29,209 nucleotides of DNA from an uncultured Clostridium sp. (GTDB lineage: Bacteria > Bacillota > Clostridia > TANB77 > CAG-508). Within the stretch, counting starts at the first letter, position 1; every line of letters begins with the position of its first letter. The stretch covers positions 1 through 29,209 of the forward strand of contig USDF01000020.1 in assembly GCA_900553405.1 (NCBI GenBank), written 5' to 3'. The translations under genes and the position numbers were made by a program. This document shows positions 1 to 8,774 of the stretch, piece after piece. Under the pieces are notes generated by a model. The model was not told where the DNA came from. It worked only from the letters and a program-made list of their open reading frames with translations, and made no database searches.

Positions 1-55
1 ATTTATCTTCTACAGAAAGTTATCATACTATGATAACTTTCCTAGAATATAAAAA
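1..55. repeat. Left copy of a 55-bp inverted terminal repeat
   Basis: Positions 1-55 are the exact reverse complement of 29155-29209; the match breaks at position 56 (g against a) and is patchy beyond. Inside lies a 27-bp palindrome with 13-bp arms (GAAAGTTATCATA and its complement) around a single central base, so it can extrude a cruciform or form an RNA hairpin. The flanks of the palindrome are not symmetric, so the two window ends carry one oriented repeat in opposite directions. It is seen directly. Whether it is a dispersed chromosomal repeat, an element end or a contig-end effect is not decidable here. Confidence 0.9.
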
Positions 56-58
56 GTA

Positions 59-84
59 AAAAGCTACTTTAAAAAGTAACTTTT
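59..84 (-). terminator. Probable intrinsic terminator of trmFO
   Basis: Arms at 59-70 and 73-84 pair over 12 bp with one G-U type mismatch. On the minus strand the hairpin is followed by a T-rich run. The stem overlaps the trmFO stop codon at 69-71, as at several other gene ends in this window. Confidence 0.6.
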
Positions 85-1430
85 CTTAAACTTCCTATTG
101 CTTTATCTGCAAGTTTTCCATATTTTATTTTTTTATCTTTTATTCTTTCTTCTAAAGAAGGTACTATTCCAAAGTTCGCATTCATGGGTTGGAAATTTTC
201 ATTATCGGTTGATATATAATTGCTCAGTGCTCCTATCATTGTATCTTTTGGAAATATTATTTTCTTATTTGTTTTATTAAAATTTTGTATTGCATTTAAA
301 GAAGCTACCATTCCAGATGAAATTGATTCAACATATCCTTCTACTCCTGTTATTTGTCCTGCAAAATATATATTTGAATGTTCTTTCATTTTATAAGTAC
401 CATCTAGTAATTTTGGTGAATCTATAAATGTATTTCTGTGCATTACTCCGTATTTTATGAATTCTGCATTTTCTAACCCAGGAATTAAAGAAAATACTCT
501 TTTTTGTTCTCCAAATTTTAAATTTGTTTGGAAGCCTACTATATTATACATTGTACCTTCGTCATTATCTTGTCTTAATTGAACTACTGCATATGGTCTT
601 CTTGCTGTTCTTAAATCTGTAAATCCTACTGGCTTTAATGGTCCAAATCTTAATGTGTCTATTCCCCTTTTTGCCATAACCTCTATTGGCATACAACCTT
701 CAAATATTTCTCTTTTTTCAAATTCATGTAATTCAACTATTTCTGCATTTACTAGTTCATTTACAAAATTTTCATATTCTTCTTTGTTCATAGGAAGATT
801 TATATAGCTCTGTTCTTGATTTTCTATTCTTTTCTTCCACTCTTCTACATCTTCGTCTTTTCCTCGTTCTTCATCATATCTATTTCCATAAAAAGCTATG
901 TTAAAGTCTATACTATCTTTTTCTATTATAGGAGCTGCTGCATCATAAAAAGCAAGTTCTTTTTCTCCTGTTAGTTTTTTTATTTCTTCTGCTAATTTAT
1001 TTGATGTAAGTGGTCCTGTTGCTATTATTACTATTCCATCATTTATTAAATTTTCTAAAGATGTTACTTCTCTTCTTATTATTTCTATATTTTTCATGTT
1101 TTCTAAAGTATTTGTTACTTTTTCAGAAAACTTTTCTCTATCTACTGCTAATGCTTGCCCTGCTGGAACTGCAGTTTCATCTGCTACTTTTATAAGCAAG
1201 CTATCTAGCATTCTTAGTTCTTCTTTTAATAACCCACATGCATTTGTATGTAAGTTTGATTTAAATGAGTTACTGCATACTATTTCTGCCAAATTTTCAT
1301 TTGTATGAGCTTTAGAAAATTCTTTTGGTTTCATTTCATATAGTTTCACTTTTATTCCTGCTTTTGCTATTTGGTATGCCGATTCCGCTCCTGCTAAACC
1401 TCCACCTATTATTGTTATATAATCTTTCAT
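69..1430 (-). CDS. trmFO: TrmFO, folate/FAD-dependent tRNA (uracil-54-C5)-methyltransferase
   Basis: The protein has 453 residues, near the usual family length of about 435-450. It makes ribothymidine at U54 in the tRNA T-loop, using methylene-tetrahydrofolate as carbon donor and reduced FAD. The N-terminus carries the FAD-binding Rossmann motif (GGGLAG, residues 9-14) and the segment EIVCSNSFKSN with Cys52. A second conserved Cys lies in FEGCMPIE (Cys246). These correspond by motif to the two catalytic cysteines of the family. Later segments (RTARRPYAVVQLR, GFQTNLKFGEQKR, FAGQITGVEGYVES) are typical of the GidA/TrmFO fold. An ATG follows an AGGAG site. The gene lies 16 nt after the SNF2 gene and is probably co-transcribed with it. 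In many Firmicutes trmFO directly follows topA; here they lie on the same strand but several genes apart. Confidence 0.97.
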   Translation of the reverse strand: MKDYITIIGGGLAGAESAYQIAKAGIKVKLYEMKPKEFSKAHTNENLAEIVCSNSFKSNLHTNACGLLKEELRMLDSLLIKVADETAVPAGQALAVDREKFSEKVTNTLENMKNIEIIRREVTSLENLINDGIVIIATGPLTSNKLAEEIKKLTGEKELAFYDAAAPIIEKDSIDFNIAFYGNRYDEERGKDEDVEEWKKRIENQEQSYINLPMNKEEYENFVNELVNAEIVELHEFEKREIFEGCMPIEVMAKRGIDTLRFGPLKPVGFTDLRTARRPYAVVQLRQDNDEGTMYNIVGFQTNLKFGEQKRVFSLIPGLENAEFIKYGVMHRNTFIDSPKLLDGTYKMKEHSNIYFAGQITGVEGYVESISSGMVASLNAIQNFNKTNKKIIFPKDTMIGALSNYISTDNENFQPMNANFGIVPSLEERIKDKKIKYGKLADKAIGSLRKVTF

Positions 1431-1446
1431 TTAATTTCTCCTAATT

Positions 1447-4400
1447 CTATTTGAACAATTCCATTATTTCTTCTTTAGAAAGTTTGTTTAAGAATGTTTC
1501 ATTTGTAGATAATACATTATCTATAAGCTTTGATTTTCTTTCTTGTAGTTCATAAATTTTTTCTTCTATAGAGTTTTTGGTAATTAGTTTATACACTTGA
1601 ACATTTTTCTTTTGTCCTATTCTATATGTTCTATCTGTTGCTTGGTTTTCTGCTGATATATTCCACCATGGATCATAGTGAATTACCATATCTGCTCCTA
1701 TTAAGTTTAGTCCTGTTCCTCCTGCTTTTAATGAGATTAGAAATACCTTTTTATTTCCATCTTCATTGAATTCGTCTACAAGTTTAATTCTTTCACCAAC
1801 TTTTGTTTGTCCAGTTAGTTTAGAATATTCTATTTTTTCTTTTTTTAGTTTTTCTTCTATCAAAGGAAACATCCCTGTATAACTAGAAAATAGTAAAATC
1901 TTGTGACCTGAATCTACAGCATCTTTTATTACTTCTATACATTGATTAAGTTTGCTACTTTCTGCTTTATAGTCACTTAAGAATAAAGCTGGGTGGCAAC
2001 ATATTTGTCTTAGTCTCATTAATAGTGCTAGTATTTTTATTTGGCTTTTTTCAAATCCATTAACATTTATTTCTTGCATCATTTCACTTCTAGCATTTTG
2101 CATATAAGACATATATATTTTTTGTTGTTCTTCTTCCATTTCATTATTAAGTACTGTTATTGTTTTATCTGGAAGTTCTGTTAAAACCTCTCCTTTTATT
2201 CTCCTTAATATAAATGGTTCTATAAGCATTTTTAATTTTCTCATAGCTGTGTTATCTTCATCTTTTACTATTGGCATTTCATATAATTCTTTAAATTTTC
2301 TATAACCAAATAGATATCCTGGCATTATAAAGTCAAATATAGACCATAGTTCTGATAAAGAGTTTTCTATTGGAGTTCCTGTTAAAGCATATTTTGTGCT
2401 TGCATTTATCTCTTTTATAGCTTTTGCATTTTGTGTATTGTTATTTTTTATATATTGTGCTTCATCTGCAATTATAAATTTGAATTCATAATTTAGCTCT
2501 TTGTATGTTTCTATATCTCTTTTTAATAAGTCATACGATGTAATTACTATGTTATATTTTGGTATACTTTTTATCTGCTTTACTCTTTCATCTGCATTTC
2601 CATGTATTACAAGTGATGTTAAATCTGGTGTGAATTTTTTTATTTCATTTTGCCAGTTTAGTGAAAGTGAACTTGGACATACAACAATACTTGGCTTTGG
2701 ATTTTTTTCATTTTGTACATAGTCTAAAATTACTGCCAATAGTTGAATTGTTTTTCCAAGTCCCATGTCGTCTGCTAATATTCCACCAAATCCATAATTA
2801 TCTAATACTTTTAACCACTTGTATCCTACCTTTTGATAACTTCTTAAAGATGCATTTAAATTTTTAGGTAAGTTTATTTCTTCATTTAGTTCTTTATTTT
2901 CAACCTTGTTTACTAACTCTTTGTAATTTTCATTTTTAGTAATTACTGTACCTTTTATATTATCTAGCATTCTGTCTAAATATAAACTTCTATATATAGG
3001 AAGTTTAACTTCACCTTTTTCTAGTTCTTTAAAGTTTATATCTAGCCCATTTGTCATGCTGTCTAAAAGTTCTATTGTTTCGTTTTTTTCTAATGTTATA
3101 AAACTTCCATCTTTTAATCTATGATATTTTTTCTTTAAGTGATATTTTTGCATTATTTCTTTTAATTCTGATGGCTCAAAATCTAAATTTGAGAAATCTA
3201 CACTTAATAAATTGTTTTCTATTCTTACTCCTAAACTTCCAATTTTAGGTTCTTTTATTTCTTTTTTCTTAAAATTGTCTGTTGCTAAAACTTCAAATTT
3301 CTTCATATATGTTTCAATATCTGAAGATAAGAAATTATATATTAAGTTTTCATTAACCAAAATTAATCTTGCTTTTTCAACTTCTAACATGAAACCGGAA
3401 TTTTTAAATATTTCTAAAACTTCATCTTCTTTTGCTACATCTCTTGCAAAGTCCATCTCTTGCTCTAATAATGGATTAAATTCTTTGTCCTCATATATAA
3501 ATCTTATATCTGCTGTAATAAAATTTTGCTCATTATAGTCTAAATATACTTTTACAAAAAGTTCTTTTGGTATATATTTTTTTATTTCATCTTCATTTAA
3601 GCTACTTACTTCTATTTTGTCTCTTACTTTTGGAAATACTATTGAAAATAGTTTTGAAACTTCTTCCTTTGGAAATACTATATGGTTTGTAAAACTGTTT
3701 CTAAATGTTTGAAGTAATTTTAATGTCTCCTTAAAATTATCATCACATTTATATAAGATGTTTTGCATAAAGAAATATATAGCTTTTCTGCCTTCAATTA
3801 CGTCATATTCATAAACATCTATGTTAGGAACTAATGCATATTCTTTTTCATTTTCTTCTTTTATTTCAAATTTTATTTCTGGTGTTTGTTTTAAGAATAA
3901 TATTTTCTTTTCTATATTTTCTTTTTGAAGTATAACTTCTTTTCCCTCTAATACTTCAAATAATTCGTCCATACCTGTATTAGAAATAGTTATATAGCTA
4001 TCTTCCATTGTTCTTCCATAATATGTGTATTGGTTTGTTGCTTCGTTTGCATATTTTATTATTTCTGCATACTTTAAAACGTATTGTAGTAGTGGTATTG
4101 AATCTTTATCAAATGCTTCTTCTTCGTGTACAAATTCAAGTTTTGTTCCATAACGATAAAATTCTTTTTTTTGCATTCTGTCGTAAAATTCTGCTAGATT
4201 CTTTATTTTATAAAATTGTTTTTCTCCAATTTTTACTTCCATTTTTAATGTTTTTAAATATGAATTATATATTAATTTTGGTTCTATTTTTATACTATGT
4301 GGCATAACCTTTATTTTATTTTGCTCGTTTGTTTCTTCATGAGTTGGATAAAAATTATTTATTAACTGTTTAAATTCACGATATTTTTCTTCTCTTTTTT

Positions 4401-4767
4401 GATATTTATTATACATTTGCATATCTGTTTGTTTTTGTTCTATATCTCCAGAAAATATTCTAACATAATTTTCGTTGTTACTAAATTCTATAGCTGTTGC
4501 TAGAATGTGTTTGCATGTTCCATAGTTTTTATGGTAGTCATCGCAATTACAGCTTACATCTTCTACTTCACCTTTTTCTACTTTTATATGGACATCATAA
4601 ATTTCTGTGCCTCTTACTTTGGAGCGGATTTCAAAATTATTCTTATCTTCATAAGTTACTTTTGTTATTTTTACTTTTTTATCATCTACGTATTCTTCTG
4701 CTTTTTCTTCTCTTTCATTTCCTGCAGATGTACGTAGTTCTTTTAATATTTCTGGATTTACTATCAT
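1447..4767 (-). CDS. SNF2-family DNA translocase with N-terminal SWIM zinc finger
   Basis: This is a 1106-residue cytoplasmic protein. A SWIM-type zinc finger is visible at residues 73-87 (CxC, ten-residue gap, CxH: C73, C75, C85, H87). A long middle region (about 150-630) fits the bacterial SNF2-associated region. The two RecA-like ATPase lobes follow: Walker A DDMGLGKT (666-673), DEAQ box (768-771), the LTGTPIENSLSELWS segment (about 795-809), and the C-terminal lobe with SLKAGGTGLNL and DPWWNISAENQATDRTYRIGQ-like residues (about 1012-1051). The family uses ATP to move along double-stranded DNA or remodel protein-DNA complexes; the bacterial substrate is not known. The start is an ATG with AAGGAG upstream and a near-consensus promoter 46 bp away. 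It probably forms a two-gene unit with trmFO. Confidence 0.93.
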   Translation of the reverse strand: MIVNPEILKELRTSAGNEREEKAEEYVDDKKVKITKVTYEDKNNFEIRSKVRGTEIYDVHIKVEKGEVEDVSCNCDDYHKNYGTCKHILATAIEFSNNENYVRIFSGDIEQKQTDMQMYNKYQKREEKYREFKQLINNFYPTHEETNEQNKIKVMPHSIKIEPKLIYNSYLKTLKMEVKIGEKQFYKIKNLAEFYDRMQKKEFYRYGTKLEFVHEEEAFDKDSIPLLQYVLKYAEIIKYANEATNQYTYYGRTMEDSYITISNTGMDELFEVLEGKEVILQKENIEKKILFLKQTPEIKFEIKEENEKEYALVPNIDVYEYDVIEGRKAIYFFMQNILYKCDDNFKETLKLLQTFRNSFTNHIVFPKEEVSKLFSIVFPKVRDKIEVSSLNEDEIKKYIPKELFVKVYLDYNEQNFITADIRFIYEDKEFNPLLEQEMDFARDVAKEDEVLEIFKNSGFMLEVEKARLILVNENLIYNFLSSDIETYMKKFEVLATDNFKKKEIKEPKIGSLGVRIENNLLSVDFSNLDFEPSELKEIMQKYHLKKKYHRLKDGSFITLEKNETIELLDSMTNGLDINFKELEKGEVKLPIYRSLYLDRMLDNIKGTVITKNENYKELVNKVENKELNEEINLPKNLNASLRSYQKVGYKWLKVLDNYGFGGILADDMGLGKTIQLLAVILDYVQNEKNPKPSIVVCPSSLSLNWQNEIKKFTPDLTSLVIHGNADERVKQIKSIPKYNIVITSYDLLKRDIETYKELNYEFKFIIADEAQYIKNNNTQNAKAIKEINASTKYALTGTPIENSLSELWSIFDFIMPGYLFGYRKFKELYEMPIVKDEDNTAMRKLKMLIEPFILRRIKGEVLTELPDKTITVLNNEMEEEQQKIYMSYMQNARSEMMQEINVNGFEKSQIKILALLMRLRQICCHPALFLSDYKAESSKLNQCIEVIKDAVDSGHKILLFSSYTGMFPLIEEKLKKEKIEYSKLTGQTKVGERIKLVDEFNEDGNKKVFLISLKAGGTGLNLIGADMVIHYDPWWNISAENQATDRTYRIGQKKNVQVYKLITKNSIEEKIYELQERKSKLIDNVLSTNETFLNKLSKEEIMELFK

Positions 4768-4812
4768 TTTTACTCCTTCTCATATTAAATTTCTCATTTT
4801 TACTAGTGATAT

Positions 4813-4841
4813 ATTATATAATATTTTACAAGATTTTACAA
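4813..4841 (-). promoter_or_regulatory. Sigma-A-type promoter for the SNF2-trmFO unit
   Basis: On the minus strand: -35 TTGTAA (4836-4841), 17-bp spacer, -10 TATAAT (4813-4818), between the ABC permease terminator and the SNF2 start. Confidence 0.7.
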
Positions 4842-4855
4842 GAGGTATACTAAAT

Positions 4856-4883
4856 AAAGAGACGATATTTTTACCGTCTCTTT
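4856..4883 (-). terminator. Intrinsic terminator of the ABC transporter operon
   Basis: AAAGAGACG at 4856-4864 pairs with CGTCTCTTT at 4875-4883, giving a 9-bp stem and 10-nt loop. A T-rich stretch follows on the minus strand, 5 nt past the permease stop codon. T-runs flank both sides, so it may act in both directions. Confidence 0.75.
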
Positions 4884-4887
4884 TTAT

Positions 4888-6822
4888 TTAATTTATATAT
4901 TTTTCTATGCTTATATCTTCAAAACTAATGTATCTTATTGTTTTACTTACATCTTCTTTTAATTCTACTTGCACATATATACTTCTTAATTTATCATTTT
5001 TTCTTGCTACTTCTGATACATATTCATTATCGTTTATAGTTGCTTTTCTATTTTTTATATCTTTTATCAAATTTTCTATAAAGTCTGACATATCTGATTC
5101 TTTTATTCTAATAGTTTTAGTTGAATATTGCTCTTTATAACTTATATTTATAGTTATTCTTTTTATTTTTTGAACATCTTCTATTTGTTTTATTTTTCCT
5201 TCATAATATTCATCACTTGTTAATATTTTATTTAGTTCTTCTTTATAAAGGCTATTGTTTATATCATACTTTCTAGTTATTTTTCTACCATCTTTTAGTT
5301 TATATTCTAATGTATATTCAGTATATCCTTTTTTCTTTTCATCTACTAATTTTTGTTGGAAATCTATTATATTTTCTATATTTTGTTTTTCTTTAAAATT
5401 AATAGTTTCATTTCTCATTCCAAAACTAACTTCTTGCACATCTTCTGCTTTTGGTATTCTTGTTTCATAGCCAAAAGCGCCTGTATTTAATATTACAAAT
5501 GTTATTGTTATAATGACTGCATATACTATAAATCCTATAATTGATTTAAATACTTTGTATGTCTTTTTTAATATCATTTCTATTATTAAATATGCTATTA
5601 AAGTTATAATAAATGAGGCTAAAAGTGTTCTTATATTGTGCTCTCCTATTACATCATAAAAATACATATATGAAAGTAAGTTAACTAAAAATGTAGCTGC
5701 GTATTTTATAAAACTTCTTATTCCTTTAAATGCTATAAATTCTTTTGTTATTTCCAACTCTCTCTTTTTGTATATGAAATATCCTAAAATTAGCATTACA
5801 ATTATTGAAATAATATATATAATTATTGTAGATGTCTCAAATTCAATTGTTTGAGATAAATAATATGAACTCATTTCTCTAAAGTCTTCTATTATTTTTA
5901 TAAATGGCAGTTTTGTAAATTCTTCAAAATTAGTAGAGAAACCTTTAAATCCATAAAGGACATCTTCTACAAATGCTGATGTTAATACAAGAACCCCTAC
6001 AGGTGCATACATTAATATATAAGTAAGTATTCCATGTGAAATTTTTGATGCACAGAATGTTCCTATAAATGTAGCAAATGCAAAGAATATTGTGTTATAC
6101 AACATGCAAACTCCAAACCATTTCATTATATCTGCAAATTGTAAGTATTTTCCCATTTCTCCTAGGTTCAATAATAATATTATAATTAGATTTACTAAAA
6201 ATGGTATTACATACATTACTATTCCTGTTAAAATATTAGTTATATATAGCTTTCTCTTTGATATTGGAAGTCCATGTATAAATGAACTACTCTTTTCTTC
6301 GTTTGTATATTTAAATAGTAATATTGATACTAGTACTGGTAATACAAATATTGTTAACAATACTATTGGATTATATAAAATTTCTATATAATGTTCTCTA
6401 TCATAATTATTTGGTGAATAATATGGCTCTATGCTATCTTCATCAACTACCTGCACAGTATTTGTTACATTACTTGTTGTATTATTTGTTATTTCATTTA
6501 CAATATTATTGTTTATAGCAATAATATTTTCGTCTGTCACATCACTTATTGTTGGAGCACTTATCATAACTATGTCTGATGAATAATTTTGAGTCTCAGT
6601 ACTTGTTTCTATTCTATTTTGTTGATTAATCATACCTGAATAATCTGCTTTTTCTTCATCTAACATAACTATATCGTTAATATAATCTGTTCTTCTTTCT
6701 TTTATATCATTTGTTCTTAATATCATTTGAAAAGTTGTTACTAAAAACAAAATAATGGTTGCTACCGCTGGAACAATCCAAAATCTTTTTATATTTGATT
6801 TAAATATTCCATAACTAAACAT
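4888..6822 (-). CDS. ABC-2-type exporter permease subunit
   Basis: The membrane component is about 644 residues long. One N-terminal membrane segment (IVPAVATIILFLVTTFQMIL) is followed by a polar extracytoplasmic region of about 110 residues rich in Asn, Thr and Ser. Several further membrane helices follow (VLLTIFVLPVLVSILLF, the GIVMYVIPFLVNLIIILLL region, and others), and then a charged C-terminal region of roughly 180 residues after the last helix. A longer reading from a TTG at 6843 exists, but the ATG at 6820-6822 has a perfect GGAGGTGA site 6 nt upstream and overlaps the ATPase stop codon by 8 nt, so I chose it. Its fusion-like coupling to the ATPase marks a two-component exporter resembling YtrB/YtrC-type systems. 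The substrate is unknown; peptide, antibiotic or lipid are all possible. Confidence 0.85.
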   Translation of the reverse strand: MFSYGIFKSNIKRFWIVPAVATIILFLVTTFQMILRTNDIKERRTDYINDIVMLDEEKADYSGMINQQNRIETSTETQNYSSDIVMISAPTISDVTDENIIAINNNIVNEITNNTTSNVTNTVQVVDEDSIEPYYSPNNYDREHYIEILYNPIVLLTIFVLPVLVSILLFKYTNEEKSSSFIHGLPISKRKLYITNILTGIVMYVIPFLVNLIIILLLNLGEMGKYLQFADIMKWFGVCMLYNTIFFAFATFIGTFCASKISHGILTYILMYAPVGVLVLTSAFVEDVLYGFKGFSTNFEEFTKLPFIKIIEDFREMSSYYLSQTIEFETSTIIIYIISIIVMLILGYFIYKKRELEITKEFIAFKGIRSFIKYAATFLVNLLSYMYFYDVIGEHNIRTLLASFIITLIAYLIIEMILKKTYKVFKSIIGFIVYAVIITITFVILNTGAFGYETRIPKAEDVQEVSFGMRNETINFKEKQNIENIIDFQQKLVDEKKKGYTEYTLEYKLKDGRKITRKYDINNSLYKEELNKILTSDEYYEGKIKQIEDVQKIKRITINISYKEQYSTKTIRIKESDMSDFIENLIKDIKNRKATINDNEYVSEVARKNDKLRSIYVQVELKEDVSKTIRYISFEDISIEKYIN

Positions 6823-7702
6823 TTGCTTCACCTCCATTTTCAAACATAAATACTTCTTCTAATGATAGAGGTAAAAATTCCATTAATGTTAATTTGTATT
6901 TATTTAGTATGTCTTCTATTTCTTTTTGTTCACCTTTTACTATGAAATAATATACACTTCCTACTTTTTCTTCTTTTAATATAGAAAGTTTTTCTCTTAT
7001 TTTACCTATTTGTGAGTTATTAGAAAATACAATTTGTACCTTTTGTATATTATTGTCTTTCTTTTCTAGTTCTTTCTCTAATACCATTTCACCATTTTTC
7101 ATGATTCCTATATTTGTACATACATTTTCTAATTCTTTTAGGTTATGTGATGATATAATTACTGTCATTTTTCTTTTTTTGACTTCTTCTAATAGGATTT
7201 TCCAAACATTTTCTTTCATAATAGGATCAAGTCCATCTATTGGTTCATCTAATATCATTATTTCTGGATTACATGAAATTGTAAGCCAAAATGCTACTTG
7301 TTTCTTCATTCCCTTTGAAAGTTTATTAACTTTTCTTTTCACATCAATATTAAATATTTTTTGTAAGTCATTAAATTTTTCAAAACTAAAATCTTTGTAT
7401 ATTTTACTATAAAATTTAGCCATATCCTTGATATTATATCCATGGAAAAAGTATAAATCATCACTAATATAAGCTATTTTGCTTTTTACTTTTTCATTAT
7501 CATAAACTTTCTCATCATCTACTAAAATTTCACCTTCATCTTGTTTGTACATTCCTATTAGGTGTTTTATTGTGGTTGTTTTTCCAGAGCCATTTGGTCC
7601 AACTAGACCATAAATGCTACCTTCTGGCACATTCATATTAAAATGATTTAATGCAGTAAATTTATCAAATTTTTTTACTACATTTTTGGCAGTAATTAAC
7701 AT
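6815..7702 (-). CDS. ABC transporter ATP-binding subunit
   Basis: The protein has 295 residues. All nucleotide-binding motifs are visible: Walker A GPNGSGKTT (about 35-43), signature LSKGMKKQ (about 129-136), Walker B IMILDEP followed by the D-loop (about 149-159), and the H-loop histidine in SSHNL (about 186-190). The C-terminal 80 residues look like the regulatory tail often seen in ABC-2 exporter ATPases. It powers the permease encoded directly downstream with an 8-nt overlap. The ATG follows a strong AAGGAGGGG site, and a consensus-like promoter lies 30 bp further up. No GntR-type regulator is adjacent, unlike the Bacillus ytr operon, so assignment to that subfamily is only by resemblance. 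Confidence 0.93.
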   Translation of the reverse strand: MLITAKNVVKKFDKFTALNHFNMNVPEGSIYGLVGPNGSGKTTTIKHLIGMYKQDEGEILVDDEKVYDNEKVKSKIAYISDDLYFFHGYNIKDMAKFYSKIYKDFSFEKFNDLQKIFNIDVKRKVNKLSKGMKKQVAFWLTISCNPEIMILDEPIDGLDPIMKENVWKILLEEVKKRKMTVIISSHNLKELENVCTNIGIMKNGEMVLEKELEKKDNNIQKVQIVFSNNSQIGKIREKLSILKEEKVGSVYYFIVKGEQKEIEDILNKYKLTLMEFLPLSLEEVFMFENGGEANV

Positions 7703-7730
7703 TTTTTCCCCTCCTTTTTTCTATGGCTAA

Positions 7731-7759
7731 ATTATATATTATCTATTTAACTTTTACAA
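7731..7759 (-). promoter_or_regulatory. Promoter for the ABC exporter operon
   Basis: On the minus strand: -35 TTGTAA (7754-7759), 17-bp spacer, -10 TATAAT (7731-7736), just upstream of the AAGGAGGGG ribosome site of the ATPase gene. Confidence 0.75.
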
Positions 7760-7817
7760 GTTTTTTCCAAAAAACGCCTCAAAATCGTCAGGTACTTTTG
7801 GAGTAATTTCTGAAATA

Positions 7818-7846
7818 TTGCAAATTAGCTACTCTTGTGCTATAAT
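7818..7846 (+). promoter_or_regulatory. Promoter of the small membrane-protein gene
   Basis: -35 TTGCAA (7818-7823), 17-bp spacer, -10 TATAAT (7841-7846). It faces away from the ABC operon promoter, so the 230-bp intergenic region is a divergent control region. Confidence 0.75.
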
Positions 7847-7849
7847 TTG

Positions 7850-7893
7850 TTTCATAAAATTGTATTTAATTATGAAATTGCATTATTTCATAA
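7850..7893 (+). promoter_or_regulatory. 5' leader with three alternating complementary 8-mers
   Basis: TTTCATAA occurs at 7850-7857, its complement TTATGAAA at 7870-7877 and TTTCATAA again at 7886-7893. The middle copy can pair with either outer copy, giving two mutually exclusive hairpins in the transcript right after the predicted start site. No T-run follows, so if it regulates, it would be through translation, stability or protein binding to DNA. Confidence 0.4.
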
Positions 7894-7935
7894 AAATGTA
7901 ACTATTAATTTTTCAAAAAGAAAAGGAGACAGCTT

Positions 7936-8454
7936 ATGAACAAATTTAAACGGTGGTACTATGAATTGACCAAAGAACAAGTAAATAAAATTGCAACAAT
8001 AATGGCAATTATTGGTATTCTATTTGGTGTAATTAACTTCTTTATAACTTATTCGCTTGGAAGATTGCCAAAAGGAGATAAATTTTTCCTTTATATTCTT
8101 GCATCATGTTCTTTCCCCATTTTACTTGCTCTTTTAGTTTATGAAATATTCTGGTTTCTTCCTTCTAAGCAAGAATATATTTGGAAGAAAGAGTATGATG
8201 AAGTTATTGTTAAAGTAAGAGAGCGGTTTGGGTTAGGTCCTGAATTCAAAGAGGTTTTATATTCTCCCAAAGAAACATATTACAGCTTTATAGATTTTAT
8301 TAAAATTTCTAATGAATTAGGAATTAAATACTTCGCTGAAGAAATTGATGGAGTAATCCTGGTAAGCGTTCGTAATATGGATGGAAAAGAATTAAAGTTA
8401 TTAGAAATTGAAAATTATTATTTTTTTGACTCAAACTTTAAACCTAAAGAATAG
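7936..8454 (+). CDS. Hypothetical protein with two membrane helices
   Basis: The protein has 172 residues and I do not recognise it as a named family. Two hydrophobic helices are visible at about residues 19-40 (IATIMAIIGILFGVINFFIT) and 52-74 (LYILASCSFPILLALLVYEIFW), joined by a short polar loop. A soluble C-terminal part of about 95 residues follows, rich in Glu, Lys and aromatics and ending in a likely beta-strand region (GVILVSVRNMDGKELKLLEI). The N-terminus is short and basic, suggesting both ends lie in the cytoplasm. The ATG follows AAAAGGAG. It is a single gene with its own promoter and terminator, convergent with the topA unit. Its coding strand uses more varied codons (CGG, CTC, CTG) than the minus-strand core genes, so it may be an acquired gene; function unknown. 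Confidence 0.8.
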   Translation: MNKFKRWYYELTKEQVNKIATIMAIIGILFGVINFFITYSLGRLPKGDKFFLYILASCSFPILLALLVYEIFWFLPSKQEYIWKKEYDEVIVKVRERFGLGPEFKEVLYSPKETYYSFIDFIKISNELGIKYFAEEIDGVILVSVRNMDGKELKLLEIENYYFFDSNFKPKE

Positions 8455-8456
8455 TA

Positions 8457-8491
8457 AAATACCTAGAAACTAATTTAGTTTCTAGGTATTT
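8457..8491. terminator. Bidirectional terminator between convergent genes
   Basis: A perfect 16-bp stem (8457-8472 with 8476-8491) and 3-nt loop, with T-runs at both ends. It starts 2 bp past the plus-strand stop codon and ends next to the minus-strand stop at 8493. Confidence 0.9.
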
Positions 8492-8492
8492 T

Positions 8493-8765
8493 TTATAATT
8501 CTATATAATTGTGTTCACAAGCTCTTATTAGTCTATTCATAATTGCAAGGCCTAATCCATCTTTTTGCACTCCTTCTATTAGTACTATATCAGGATTATA
8601 TGAATCTACTTTTCTTAATATTTTAAATATATTTTTAGTAACTTCTTCTAAAGTCTCTCCCATATCTATAATGTTGTTTGAATTATACCTTTTTAAATTT
8701 TTTGTATGGCATACTATTAATGGATTTCTATATTTTTTAGTAGCTTCATTTATATAGTCTACCAT
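8493..8765 (-). CDS. Stand-alone Sua5 C-terminal domain protein
   Basis: The protein has 90 residues. The segment DIVLIEGVQKDGLGLAIMNR, followed by LIRAC, matches by eye the end of full-length Sua5/YwlC threonylcarbamoyl-AMP synthases, where a similar EGV-GLGLAIMNRL motif closes the C-terminal Sua5 domain. The preceding region (LEEVTKNIFKILRKVDSYNPD) fits the helix before it. The catalytic YrdC-like domain of about 200 residues is absent, and the upstream sequence is topA in another frame. The ATG starts 9 nt after the topA stop codon, so it is co-transcribed; its ribosome site is weak. It may be a split partner of a YrdC-only protein elsewhere, a regulatory relic or a gene fragment. Family assignment comes from motif memory and is fairly confident; function alone is unknown. 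Confidence 0.7.
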   Translation of the reverse strand: MVDYINEATKKYRNPLIVCHTKNLKRYNSNNIIDMGETLEEVTKNIFKILRKVDSYNPDIVLIEGVQKDGLGLAIMNRLIRACEHNYIEL

Positions 8766-8774
8766 TTTTCCATT

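Noticed and set aside
6823..6843. TTG start of the ABC permease at 6843
   Set aside because: The ATG at 6820-6822 has GGAGGTGA directly upstream and the usual short overlap with the ATPase stop.
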